From Bombella favorum (lineage in GTDB: Bacteria > Pseudomonadota > Alphaproteobacteria > Acetobacterales > Acetobacteraceae), in contig NZ_NWUS01000001.1 in NCBI RefSeq assembly GCF_014048475.1, forward strand, positions 806,001 to 870,000: 64,000 nt of DNA, read 5' to 3'. Below are positions 1-8,287 of the stretch, piece after piece (the stretch's first letter is position 1; the number at the start of each line of letters is the position of its first letter). The notes under the pieces were generated by a model. The model made no database searches. It worked only from the letters and a program-made list of their open reading frames with translations, and was not told where the DNA came from. The translations under genes were made by a program, and so were the position numbers.

Positions 1-2633
1 ACATGCAGAGAAGCCCCCTGAAGCCGCTGCGCTGCCCAATGAAGATTGGCTGAGACACGACTAGCTGTCTGCTCCCTACCATAAATCATCCGGTCAGCCC
101 GCAACCCGATAGCCCAGATACCCGCTGGTAGAATAGCCTTTCGGGGCACATCAACAGATGGCCGCCCATTTCTTTCCGGCATTGGTCGGACATGAGGCGA
201 TTGTACCTTCCCAGCGGCATGGCTGCCCAGCCAAGGGGTGATATCCAACGTGCTAGCCTGAACGGAAATCTGATAACGCTGGTCATCAGGCGTCCCATTC
301 TTCAGCGGCCAGTCCACTACAGCACTGCCAAGCGTCCGCCCCAACTGGAAACGGGTAAGGCTGATCCCTCCCAACTGGCCGGACCGCACCCGCCCTTCAG
401 CCTGAAGGGCCAGTTGTGGACCATAAGCCTTTATACCGTCCAAGCGGGTTATATGCCCATCCTGCCATGCAATACCCGCTTGAAACCCAGCCGCCACCCC
501 AATTGGCTTGCGCCAAAAATGCGCGCGGACCCCCAACCCTCTGAGGTCCAACTGCACCGCCGCCGTCTCCTTCTTATGCCCGGGGCCCTCACCATATTGG
601 CTATAGACAACATGCCCCTGCCCTCTGCCCTGCATCACGGAATCCTGCGTCAGGGTCATAGGTAGCCCTAGACTACGAAACTCTTTCGGCCCCAGAGGGG
701 CTGTCAGGTCCGCTTTCAGCAGCAAGCGGCCCGGCATATTGGCCTGGAAACTATCGAACAGATTGCCTGTTACCGTCACGCCACGGAACTGGGCACTGCC
801 CTGTATGGTCAACCCGACATCGGTAAGAGAAAAATGCCCATTCCCCTGCTGAAGACGCCCAAAAGATGGCACGGCAAACCAGACATTCTGAAAGTCAAAA
901 TCCGCTCCGAAATCGACATTCTTCATCAGAACATGATTCTTGAGAGGCAGCTTTAGCGACAGCGTACCCTTCAACTTACCCCCTGTCTCCGCTGGATTGA
1001 CCGGATGCCGGGACAGAAGATTAAGCCGTGGGTAAGATAGAACAGCAACGAAAGACGGAAGAGCCCCTTCCAGCCCCAATGAGAATTCACCCGTCTGCTC
1101 TCGCTCCAGCAAGTCGTTAAGAACGATATGCCCGGTCGGCACAGTTACTGTGCCCCCTCTGCCATCGGCTAAATGCCCATGCTGCACATCGATCAGCAGC
1201 CGGTCATTATCAACAAAATGGGCATAGGCATCCTCCCCTGTAACCTGCGGCATACCCTCCAGCCACGTTACATTCAGGTTATGGCCTGTCAGCTCCCCGC
1301 CTAGCTTGCGGACATCCAACCCATCGAAACCGGTGTCGCTCGTAAAATAAAGCTGGAGCCTTAGATTCTCACCACGACCGGCCGTCATGTTGGTCGTCAT
1401 CCAGCGGCGGGCCCCACGGGCTGTACCATCCGGCCAGACGCTCGCCAGTGTCGCAAAATCAAACTCTGGAACGGTGCCATCCACCATCATTTCCATAGTC
1501 TCGGGATGGCCCGGATGACCAAAATTACCATGAACATCCAGAAGAAAAGGTACCGTCCTACCAATAGAATCCAGAGCTTTCAGGTCTGTATGCAGTGTGA
1601 GCACCAGAGCCCCTGTCTGCCCTGCCTCCAAAGGTTCCAAATGGAAGGAAGACTGCCCGGAGGAGACCCGGAAGGGAATCTTGCCGGGTCGGTCAATTTC
1701 ACCCGTACCAGCAGTAATCTCACCGGCTACATGATCAAAGTGACCAAATAGACCCCAGCCATTCAGCTGACCTTCCAGATGAAACGCCAGAGGTAGGTTT
1801 GGAATGGCCATACCCCGTTTCTGTGCTGGAGAAAGCGGTAGCCATGCCGCCAATGCCGGAAAACGAACAGAAGAAAGATTCAACTGCCAGCGGGTATGCT
1901 CCTCCCCCTCTGGGTTCATTGTTCCTGTCAGATGAACCGTGGAATCGCCCGGGCCAGCCCCCAGACCATCCCCCTGAATAAACGCCTCCATCTCTCCCTG
2001 CCAGCCGCTCCGCTTGGCGTAATCAGCCTTCAGCTTTGGCAGGTTCACAATCAGAGCTGAGGCTGGAGCGGCCTCATCCTTGATGGTCAGGTTGATATCC
2101 TGAAGATCAAGATGATAGGGCATGACAGAGGCCAGCGGTAGCGTAGCACCGCTACCTTGATGGTGTGTGCCGTACTTCATACGGCCAAACTGGATATGCC
2201 CCTCGGCATCCCGGAACGCCACAAGGCGCAATCCCTGAACATCCAACGACCGTAGACCCACCTGCCCATGCAGCAAGCTGGCCAGCCGGAAAACAACCCC
2301 GACATGGTCAAGCTGCTGCTCTGGCATGTCTGCAATGGTCTCGTCCGCAGCTCCACCCTCGGGGCTGACCCGGTAATGGACATTCTCGAGACTCAACAGA
2401 ATTTTTGATGAATGACCGTTCTTTCTCGGTCTCCATGACAGAGCCATGCGCTCCCAGCTAAGCTCTCCCCCGCCCAGATGGGTCAGAGCTCCACCCCAGC
2501 GATGGGATAGCCCCGTCACGTCCAGAGGGCCTTGCGCGAGCCGCCCGAGAAGCAGAGCCACCACCAGCAGCAGCCCTACTAGCGGTACTAACAGCCCTAA
2601 GGCCACACGGCGCAGGATTGTCTGCCATCTCAT
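1..2633 (-). CDS. AsmA/YhdP-like envelope protein (DUF3971 type), 3' end outside window
   Basis: A single minus-strand frame stays open from the ATG at 2633 to the first base of the window, so only the N-terminal 877 or so residues are present. The protein starts with a short basic stretch (MRWQTILRR) and one strongly hydrophobic segment at about residues 10-30, then a long beta-rich region without further membrane segments. That plan, with repeated 'sub-domain' stretches such as GLDVRKLGGELTGH, is typical of AsmA-like/YhdP (DUF3971) proteins. These are anchored in the inner membrane and span the periplasm; the family is linked to phospholipid transport to the outer membrane. It is the last seen gene of a minus-strand set with bcp and an exported protein. 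The family call rests on architecture and remembered sequence style, not on a profile search; TamB would be the main alternative. Confidence 0.7.
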   Translation of the reverse strand, partial: MRWQTILRRVALGLLVPLVGLLLVVALLLGRLAQGPLDVTGLSHRWGGALTHLGGGELSWERMALSWRPRKNGHSSKILLSLENVHYRVSPEGGAADETIADMPEQQLDHVGVVFRLASLLHGQVGLRSLDVQGLRLVAFRDAEGHIQFGRMKYGTHHQGSGATLPLASVMPYHLDLQDINLTIKDEAAPASALIVNLPKLKADYAKRSGWQGEMEAFIQGDGLGAGPGDSTVHLTGTMNPEGEEHTRWQLNLSSVRFPALAAWLPLSPAQKRGMAIPNLPLAFHLEGQLNGWGLFGHFDHVAGEITAGTGEIDRPGKIPFRVSSGQSSFHLEPLEAGQTGALVLTLHTDLKALDSIGRTVPFLLDVHGNFGHPGHPETMEMMVDGTVPEFDFATLASVWPDGTARGARRWMTTNMTAGRGENLRLQLYFTSDTGFDGLDVRKLGGELTGHNLNVTWLEGMPQVTGEDAYAHFVDNDRLLIDVQHGHLADGRGGTVTVPTGHIVLNDLLEREQTGEFSLGLEGALPSFVAVLSYPRLNLLSRHPVNPAETGGKLKGTLSLKLPLKNHVLMKNVDFGADFDFQNVWFAVPSFGRLQQGNGHFSLTDVGLTIQGSAQFRGVTVTGNLFDSFQANMPGRLLLKADLTAPLGPKEFRSLGLPMTLTQDSVMQGRGQGHVVYSQYGEGPGHKKETAAVQLDLRGLGVRAHFWRKPIGVAAGFQAGIAWQDGHITRLDGIKAYGPQLALQAEGRVRSGQLGGISLTRFQLGRTLGSAVVDWPLKNGTPDDQRYQISVQASTLDITPWLGSHAAGKVQSPHVRPMPERNGRPSVDVPRKAILPAGIWAIGLRADRMIYGREQTASRVSANLHWAAQRLQGASLH

Positions 2634-2775
2634 GTCACGATACCCCGGGAAAAACGCATATCAGGATGCCTTGAAACAGAAAAACCCTAGACAGAAGGCC
2701 ACCTGATAGGGCCAGACAACACAGAACCCGGCTTATATACCCGCTCCCGAACGGTCGCAGAGCAACGGAGGCCTG

Positions 2776-3294
2776 CTAGCCAAGCTGGGCCAGAGCCTCC
2801 TGCACCCAAGCCACATGCTGAGCCGGGCGCACCTTCCGCTTGAAAGCAGCAATACGCCCCTCAGCATCAATCAGGAAGGAGCTGCGCTCAATACCCATGA
2901 ACTCCCGCCCATAAAGTTTCTTCTTAACCCACACGCCATAGGCTTCAGCCAATGTATGCTCTTGGTCCGACAGTAAGGTGAAGCTCAGCGCCTGTTTCGT
3001 GATGAATTTTTCCAGCGCACCCACGCCATCGGGGCTAACACCCAGCACCTTAAGCGCGCCACCACCGGGGATACGCAGCTCAGCCAAATGATCACGCAGA
3101 TCACAAGCCTGCGTGGTGCACCCCGGTGTAGAAGCCCGTGGATAGAAATAGAGCAGATACGGTGCCCCTTGGAGAGCTTTGCTGCTCACCGTCTCCGCCC
3201 CAGCAGGCCCCATACCTTCCAGCTCGAAATCAGGGGCCGGGCTACCAGCAGCCAACACCCCGCCATTATCTGAAGCCATTTTTCCCTGTGTCAT
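2776..3294 (-). CDS. bcp: Thiol peroxidase / peroxiredoxin Bcp
   Basis: 172-residue atypical 2-Cys (PrxQ-type) peroxiredoxin that reduces hydroperoxides in the cytoplasm using thioredoxin. The active-site segment is ASTPGCTTQACDLRD, with the peroxidatic Cys at residue 59 in the TPGCT context and the resolving Cys five residues later at 64, exactly the spacing of E. coli Bcp. I start at the ATG at 3294 (MTQGKM) because GGAG lies about 10 bases upstream; an ATG at 3279 (MASDNG) is also possible. The longer open frame upstream is only the shadow of the preceding gene. It begins 4 bases after the stop of the exported protein upstream, so the two are almost certainly co-transcribed. Confidence 0.93.
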   Translation of the reverse strand: MTQGKMASDNGGVLAAGSPAPDFELEGMGPAGAETVSSKALQGAPYLLYFYPRASTPGCTTQACDLRDHLAELRIPGGGALKVLGVSPDGVGALEKFITKQALSFTLLSDQEHTLAEAYGVWVKKKLYGREFMGIERSSFLIDAEGRIAAFKRKVRPAQHVAWVQEALAQLG

Positions 3295-3298
3295 ACTC

Positions 3299-4147
3299 TT
3301 AATGCTCCGCATTGTTAGGCTGGTCGTCGTGGGAAACGCTGCCATCCCCCACGGAATCATCGGGGCTGTATGGTTGGTCTGGCACTGGCTTTCCCTCCGC
3401 ACCGGCATGGCCAGCACCATGAGTACTACCATCCAACGCTGCCCCCGGCACAGGCTGAGCCTGTGGTCGGGCGGGGGGCTTGCCCTTGAGAAAGGGACTA
3501 AATCTCTGGAACCCAGCAGGCGGCTGGAAACGGTCTGCCGGTATATCCTCATACCGCACAGAAATGGCTTGCAAGTGCCCCTGCAACCCATCTGCATCTA
3601 CACCATCCTCGGCGAGAATAAGGCCATCCTCCGTTACGCAAGCCGTGGCCTTACCTCGGGGACTGTCTATAGACCATTCCTGACAAGGCACATCAGCGAT
3701 CCGTTTCATGCCACCTGCATGGTAGGTCATATCCAGACTGAGCAGAAACGTATTATGCAACCCATGCATCGGGCGGAACTGGATGTAACGCTGCGCCTGC
3801 ATACTGATGAGCGTCATGATCTGATTAGGGCGGTCCAGAATGGTGGCACTCTGTCCATCATCCGGGTCGATCCGCAAACGATCCCCCGAGGCAGCAAAAG
3901 ACACCGCCACCTGATGCACTGGCCCGGCCTCTTGCCCTTTCCCCGGCAGGACTTCTGTTTGGAAACGATATGTCACCACGGCATCCCGTGTTGGAGCAAG
4001 CGGGGGATGATCGGCTGGCGGGGCAGCCTTGGCTGTACCACTGACCAGCGCAATAGCGGCCCCAAGACCAGCGGCCATGATGCCGCCTCCGGGCCACGAC
4101 CTCGCCTTATCCCGCTTCTGCAAAGCCTCCCTGATACGCCACCGCAT
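3299..4147 (-). CDS. Exported protein of unknown function
   Basis: About 282 residues. A basic N-terminus is followed by a hydrophobic Ala/Gly-rich segment ending in SGTAKAAPP, a good Sec signal peptide with an AxA cleavage site. The mature part contains VVTYRFQTEV, DRLRIDPDDGQSATILD and RPNQIMTLISMQAQRYIQF. This pattern (read out a matrix value, then 'DRMRID', then 'LDRPNQIMT') resembles DUF4412-like periplasmic proteins, but I cannot confirm the family. The C-terminal 70 residues are Pro/Gly/His-rich and look disordered. The start at 4147 is chosen because GGGAG lies 8 bases upstream; a GTG at 4162 and an ATG at 4153 are in frame. It precedes bcp by 4 bases. Function unknown. Confidence 0.7.
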   Translation of the reverse strand: MRWRIREALQKRDKARSWPGGGIMAAGLGAAIALVSGTAKAAPPADHPPLAPTRDAVVTYRFQTEVLPGKGQEAGPVHQVAVSFAASGDRLRIDPDDGQSATILDRPNQIMTLISMQAQRYIQFRPMHGLHNTFLLSLDMTYHAGGMKRIADVPCQEWSIDSPRGKATACVTEDGLILAEDGVDADGLQGHLQAISVRYEDIPADRFQPPAGFQRFSPFLKGKPPARPQAQPVPGAALDGSTHGAGHAGAEGKPVPDQPYSPDDSVGDGSVSHDDQPNNAEH

Positions 4148-4282
4148 CCACATATCTCCCACTATTCCATCCGTATATCGGTATCAGACTGTCTCTAATC
4201 TGAAGATAAATGGCAGCATAACAGACCACGATAGCAGAGCCAGAGAGAAAATACTGACCGACCAACGATGCCAGTCAAAGCC

Positions 4283-4930
4283 CTACATCAGGCCTTCTAA
4301 CTCCGGCTTCAAGGCTTCGAGACTGATATCCCCCGGCCAACGGGCAGGGTGTTGCATGGCAACATCAAGCTGCTGCCTGTAAGCTGCAAAAGGCACCCCC
4401 ACACAACCCAGACTAGCCAGATGCGGGGTTACATATTGCGTATCCAGCAGACGATAGCCGCCTTGTTTCAAGGCGGCTATCAAATGTACCAATGCAATTT
4501 TGGAGGCATCCCGCACATGGGAGACCATACTCTCCCCAAAGAACGCCCCCTGAAGGGAAACACCATACAATCCCCCCAGAAGTGCCCCACTTTCCCGGTC
4601 CCGGACCTCCACGGAATGAGCATGCCCCATACGGTGTAACTCCCCATAGAGCTGGCGGATGCGCCCGCTAATCCATGTTTCTGTGCGAGTGGACGTCAGG
4701 CGGGCACAGGCTTGCATCATGCCGTCAAAATCTTCATCACTGCACAGACGATACTGCCCAGCCATGACAGTACGCATAAGCCGCCGAGGCAAAGCCGGTT
4801 TATCCAACGGGATGATGCCTCGCTCCTGCGGGCAGAACCATTCCAGCTCATCGCTCTGCTCGTCCGGGGCCATGGGGAACAGACCTTCCCCATAAGCACG
4901 CAAAAGCAGTTCAGCTGTGATAAGCTCCAT
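4283..4930 (-). CDS. aat: Leucyl/phenylalanyl-tRNA--protein transferase
   Basis: 215 residues, the usual length of Aat. The enzyme moves Leu or Phe from charged tRNA to the N-terminus of proteins starting with Lys or Arg, making them N-end-rule substrates for ClpS/ClpAP. Diagnostic stretches are AYGEGLFPMA near the N-terminus, WFCPQERGIIP, FDGMMQACA, TWISGRIRQLY, HSVEVRD, LLGGLYGVSLQGAFFGESM and LLDTQYVTPHLASLG, all characteristic of the family. The ATG at 4930 has AAGG 6-7 bases upstream. Its 5' end faces a small plus-strand membrane-protein gene. Confidence 0.96.
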   Translation of the reverse strand: MELITAELLLRAYGEGLFPMAPDEQSDELEWFCPQERGIIPLDKPALPRRLMRTVMAGQYRLCSDEDFDGMMQACARLTSTRTETWISGRIRQLYGELHRMGHAHSVEVRDRESGALLGGLYGVSLQGAFFGESMVSHVRDASKIALVHLIAALKQGGYRLLDTQYVTPHLASLGCVGVPFAAYRQQLDVAMQHPARWPGDISLEALKPELEGLM

Positions 4931-4961
4931 TGGTCAGCCTTTCATACAGAGACGCCGAATC

Positions 4962-5159
4962 ATGTCCAACAGCCCCTCTTCCTCTCCTTCATCACAGACC
5001 TATGTCTATACGATCGCTCTGGCTCTGTCCTTTCTACTACAGCTTGTCTGGCCTGCGTTAAGACCGCTCATGGATGTTATGCGAGTCCTCACTCTTCTAG
5101 GGATTCTCATTTTTGGGCCGCTAGAACTGTATCAGCTCTTCCGCACCCGCCGGGGCTGA
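4962..5159 (+). CDS. Small membrane protein of unknown function
   Basis: 65 residues from the ATG at 4962 (MSNSPSSSPSS). A Ser-rich head is followed by two hydrophobic stretches, TYVYTIALALSFLLQLVWPAL and VLTLLGILIFGPLEL, and a short basic tail (FRTRRG), so two membrane helices are likely. An upstream start at 4917 would overlap the aat start codon region and adds a charged non-hydrophobic extension, so I prefer 4962. The gene is followed directly by a strong terminator, which supports its being a real transcription unit. I do not recognise the family. Confidence 0.5.
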   Translation: MSNSPSSSPSSQTYVYTIALALSFLLQLVWPALRPLMDVMRVLTLLGILIFGPLELYQLFRTRRG

Positions 5160-5175
5160 ACCTCCACAAAAAAAG

Positions 5176-5210
5176 AAAGGCGGCCCCATAGGAACCGCCT
5201 TCTTCCTATT
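5176..5210. terminator. Bidirectional rho-independent terminator
   Basis: AAGGCGG (5177-5183) pairs with CCGCCTT (5195-5201), with an A-rich run on the left and a T-rich run on the right. It sits between the plus-strand small membrane gene and the minus-strand EcsC gene, which converge here, so it can serve both. Confidence 0.8.
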
Positions 5211-5249
5211 TATCTATCCGCTAGGTAACGGACGAGAGAGCACCGCTCT

Positions 5250-6068
5250 TCAGGCACCCGGGTGAGCACCCCGATAAGCCTCGGCAGCTTCTCGCACGGC
5301 ATTACCATGAGTACGCTCCAGCCTACGAATGGTAAAATGTGCCTTGGCCAAAGCCCGGTAATGGGCAAGAAAGGCCGAGTTGATGGCCGCACCACAGAGG
5401 GCCCCAGCCACCGGCACCATCTGGGCTGCCAGCTTGCGGGAAAGTGCCATGCCATAATGCCCCGCCACCTCGGCCATCAGCATCACAAGGGGCTGCCCCC
5501 GCATCAAGCCACGGGCGGCAAAAAAGCCCAGCTCACCCTCCCCTGTCTGTTCCCCAATGCCCCGCAAGGCAAACACTTCCAGGCAAGCCCGACGTGTCTC
5601 CTCGCTCTGCAAGTCTTCGCCATTTTCCTGCGCAATGGCGGCAATCTCTCGCATGATAGCGAGCGTGGTAAAGCCGACATCCGGTGCCATACTCATGAAG
5701 CCACCAAAGCCCCCCGCCGCACCAGAAACCGCCACAGCGGCCTGTATCAGATTCTCACGCCTTGCCCCGGAAGCACCACCACCTTTACGGCCTAGACCAA
5801 GAATGGAAATGCGGTAGGCTTGATCCAGTGCCGAACTAGCAAGATTCTGGAGCTTTTCCTGAAGGCCCGGCGCGAGGGAGAGCCCCTGCAGACCGAGATG
5901 CGCAGCACGCCCGACAGCTCCGCCCATCAGGTCACCCAGACGAGCCAGCGTACCTCGGCCTTTCTCCACACCATCCAGCACGGCATGAAGCTGGGCTAGG
6001 GCTTCCGTATCAAGGTCCTGAGACAGGAAACTCGCACTGGGTACATGCTCCTTGCGCTGTTCCGTCAT
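5250..6068 (-). CDS. EcsC family protein
   Basis: 272 residues from the ATG at 6068, preceded by GAGGAG at ideal distance; the longer frame to 6140 overlaps the EVE-domain gene. The Gly/Ala-rich core (AAVAVSGAAGGFGGFMSMAPD, FTTLAIMREIAAIAQENGEDL, RRACLEVFALRGIG) matches the EcsC family, named after B. subtilis EcsC, whose biochemical role is not settled. Several amphipathic or weakly hydrophobic stretches suggest membrane association. It follows the EVE gene with a short gap and probably shares its transcript. Confidence 0.82.
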   Translation of the reverse strand: MTEQRKEHVPSASFLSQDLDTEALAQLHAVLDGVEKGRGTLARLGDLMGGAVGRAAHLGLQGLSLAPGLQEKLQNLASSALDQAYRISILGLGRKGGGASGARRENLIQAAVAVSGAAGGFGGFMSMAPDVGFTTLAIMREIAAIAQENGEDLQSEETRRACLEVFALRGIGEQTGEGELGFFAARGLMRGQPLVMLMAEVAGHYGMALSRKLAAQMVPVAGALCGAAINSAFLAHYRALAKAHFTIRRLERTHGNAVREAAEAYRGAHPGA

Positions 6069-6121
6069 CGTTTGAATCTCCTCATGTCCAGAGCGGGCCG
6101 CCCGAGCGGACCGGTCCGTAA

Positions 6122-6541
6122 TTACTGCGCTTTTTCCCACTGCCCCTTACGGGTCAGATAGGCAAATTCTTCCTCTGTTACCGGGGCAACAGAAAGGCGA
6201 GACTGCTTAAGTAGTGCCATACTCTCCAAAGCTGGGTCCGCCTTGATCTCCGCCAACGAGATGGGATGACGAAACGCTCCATCGGCTTTTACATCCACAC
6301 AGACCCAGCGGGGATCATCGGCGGTCGGGTCTGGGAAAGCTTCCTGCACAACCTCTACCACACCCACGATGCGCTTTTCCGTCACAGAATGATAGAACAG
6401 AGCCTTATCACCGCACTTCATGGCCTTCAGATTATTGCGGGCCTGATAGTTCCGCACGCCTGTCCACGGTTCGACAACATTCTTCACCTGCTCATCCCAT
6501 GAAAAAGAGGCCGGCTCTGATTTGATCAGCCAAAAGGCCAT
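6122..6541 (-). CDS. EVE domain-containing protein
   Basis: 139 residues, a stand-alone EVE domain (PUA-like fold, relative of eukaryotic THYN1). The N-terminus MAFWLIKSEPASFSWDEQ, then WTGVRNYQARNNLKAMK and KALFYHSVTEKRIVGVVEV are hallmarks of the family. EVE domains are thought to read modified bases in DNA or RNA; the target here is unknown. The ATG at 6541 has GGAGAG about 8 bases upstream. It is divergent from the ccm operon and lies ahead of the EcsC gene on the same strand. Confidence 0.93.
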   Translation of the reverse strand: MAFWLIKSEPASFSWDEQVKNVVEPWTGVRNYQARNNLKAMKCGDKALFYHSVTEKRIVGVVEVVQEAFPDPTADDPRWVCVDVKADGAFRHPISLAEIKADPALESMALLKQSRLSVAPVTEEEFAYLTRKGQWEKAQ

Positions 6542-6767
6542 GCGTCACTCTCTCCCTATTTTCTGGGCCGGGACGTTCGGTCCTTCCGGCCTCTGTATGT
6601 GCAGCCATATCATGTACGACCGGTCGCTTTACAATGCCTGACTTTGACGCTTTTTCAAGGCTGGAGGCGCCCTACTCTCCTCCATATGAACCATGAGGAC
6701 ATGACCACCACAAACGTAGTCCTATTTTTCATTTTTCTTCCTTTCGGGAAGCCGCCATACTCTCCCC
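6542..6767. promoter_or_regulatory. Divergent promoter region, EVE gene / ccm operon
   Basis: 226 bases without a convincing gene separate the EVE gene (minus) from ccmC (plus). Both transcription units must start here. I could not pick confident -35/-10 pairs by eye; a CTTTACAATGCC-like stretch near 6630 and an AT-rich patch at 6720-6740 are the most promoter-like parts. Confidence 0.4.
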
Positions 6768-7517
6768 ATGTCTTCTTCCACCACCACAGTACCATCGAGA
6801 CGATGGACGGGCAGTCCTGCCCGATTCCTGCATGTTACCCGTCCCGTCATCTTTCCATGCCTGTTCATTGGTCTAACAATACTGACTATAGGGTTAATCT
6901 GGGGACTATGCCGTGCCCCAGCAGACTGGCAACAGGGAGAGACGGTACGCATCATGTATCTGCACGTTCCCATGGCGTGGCTAGCCTCGGCAGATTATGT
7001 GCTGCTGGCTCTCTGCGGACTATTATGCATGGTCTGGCGGCATCCATTAGCTGGAATTATGGCTCTGGAGGCCGGACCGCTAGGTGCGACAGCGACTGCC
7101 CTGTGCCTCATCACCGGGTCACTCTGGGGGAAGCCGGGCTGGGGGACATGGTGGGTCTGGGATGCACGGCTGACCTCCATGCTCGTTCTATTCTTCCTCT
7201 ATATCGGCCATATTCTGATCATACGGGCGTTTGATGACCCCGTGCGGGGCCAGCGGGCAGCGGCTCTTCTGGCGCTGGCCGGAGTGGTGGATCTACCCAT
7301 CATCAAGTTCAGCGTGCAATGGTGGAACACCCTGCATCAGCCCGACAGCATCACCCTGACCGGGGCGCCCACCATGTCCATGAGCATGTTCTATCCCTTA
7401 CTCATCTGTGCAACCGGCTTCACCCTAACAGGTATTGCCCTCTTGCTGATCCGCACCCGTGCTACCTTGCTGGAACGCCGTGCCCAGTCCCTCGCCCTGC
7501 GGGAGCCGCTGGTATGA
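6768..7517 (+). CDS. ccmC: Heme exporter / cytochrome c maturation protein CcmC
   Basis: 249-residue polytopic inner-membrane protein with about six hydrophobic helices. The periplasmic WWD (tryptophan-rich) motif is visible as WGTWWVWDARLTS, and heme-ligand histidines fit YLHVPMAW and WWNTLHQPDS. CcmC presents heme to the chaperone CcmE on the periplasmic side. It is the first gene of ccmCDEFGHI. The stop overlaps the ccmD start (ATGA), so the genes are translationally coupled. The usual upstream partners ccmA and ccmB, which encode the ABC part that releases holo-CcmE, are not in this window. Confidence 0.97.
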   Translation: MSSSTTTVPSRRWTGSPARFLHVTRPVIFPCLFIGLTILTIGLIWGLCRAPADWQQGETVRIMYLHVPMAWLASADYVLLALCGLLCMVWRHPLAGIMALEAGPLGATATALCLITGSLWGKPGWGTWWVWDARLTSMLVLFFLYIGHILIIRAFDDPVRGQRAAALLALAGVVDLPIIKFSVQWWNTLHQPDSITLTGAPTMSMSMFYPLLICATGFTLTGIALLLIRTRATLLERRAQSLALREPLV

Positions 7518-7705
7518 TACATCCCGCCCTCTGGCCCCCACATTGGGGCTTCGTGCTGGCCAGCTACGGGCTAGTTATCACAGTACTAGCTATCATGATT
7601 ACCACCAGCCTTCTCCGCCTGCGGCGGGCTTCGCAACGGCTGACCCTCATGCAGCGTCTCCAAGACACAGCGGCAAATCCCGCCACGGGGCAGGAAAAAG
7701 ATTAA
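7514..7705 (+). CDS. ccmD: Heme exporter protein CcmD
   Basis: 63 residues starting at the ATG that overlaps the ccmC stop. One membrane helix (WGFVLASYGLVITVLAIMI) is followed by a basic cytoplasmic segment (LLRLRRASQRLTLMQRL), the standard CcmD layout. CcmD stabilises CcmC-CcmE and helps release heme-loaded CcmE. Sequence conservation is weak in this family; size, topology and position between ccmC and ccmE make the call. Confidence 0.93.
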   Translation: MIHPALWPPHWGFVLASYGLVITVLAIMITTSLLRLRRASQRLTLMQRLQDTAANPATGQEKD

Positions 7706-7737
7706 CACATAGCCCCACTGGCTTTAAACGGGAGACC

Positions 7738-8286
7738 ATGGCTGCATCACTTCCCTTCACCCGCCGCAAGGCCGGACGGTTCTGGATCATTCTGGCCTGC
7801 CTGCTCTGCCTTGGCAGTGCGGTAGGGTTGGTCCTCAATGCGCTCTCCAGCACTATTGTCTTTTTCATGGCCCCTTCGCAGGTAGTGGCCCATCCTCCGG
7901 CCCCAGCCCAAACCATCCGGCTGGGCGGTATGGTTGTAGCGGGCTCTCTCCATACCGGCAAAACCGCCAACAACACGCCAGAATCCCGCTTTGACGTGAC
8001 AGACGGACAGGCTGCCGTCACCGTACAATATCGGGGTATTTTGCCGGACTTATTCCGAGAGGGGCAGAGTGTTGTCGCCCTAGGCCGCTATGATGGACAT
8101 GACTTCACAGCCAATGAAGTTCTTGCCAAGCATGACGAAACCTACATGCCCAAGGAAGTGGCTGATGCCCTCCAAAAGAGCGGCCGATGGGACCCCCGTT
8201 TCGGCCCGCCACCGGATACTGCCAGCTGGAACAGCATGACCACTCCGCCCCCTGCCCCGCAGAACAAGCAAGGAGCTGCGGAATAA
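7738..8286 (+). CDS. ccmE: Cytochrome c-type biogenesis heme chaperone CcmE
   Basis: 182 residues from the ATG at 7738 (GGGAGACC just upstream); frames extending further upstream only shadow ccmD. An N-terminal anchor (FWIILACLLCLGSAVGLVL) is followed by the OB-fold domain. The heme-binding segment is LAKHDETYMPKE: His132 is the residue that binds heme covalently, and Tyr136 is the axial-ligand Tyr, the same spacing as E. coli His130/Tyr134. The Pro-rich tail after residue 155 is probably flexible. The stop is one base before the ccmF start. Confidence 0.96.
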   Translation: MAASLPFTRRKAGRFWIILACLLCLGSAVGLVLNALSSTIVFFMAPSQVVAHPPAPAQTIRLGGMVVAGSLHTGKTANNTPESRFDVTDGQAAVTVQYRGILPDLFREGQSVVALGRYDGHDFTANEVLAKHDETYMPKEVADALQKSGRWDPRFGPPPDTASWNSMTTPPPAPQNKQGAAE

Positions 8287-8287
8287 C

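Noticed and set aside
192-2706. Several short plus- and minus-strand frames in the first 2.7 kb
   Set aside because: A single minus-strand frame from 2633 to the window edge, with a membrane anchor and AsmA-like plan, explains the region.
3179-4198. 339-codon plus-strand frame opposite the exported protein and bcp
   Set aside because: The minus-strand pair has a signal peptide, a catalytic motif and good ribosome sites; the plus-strand frame has none.
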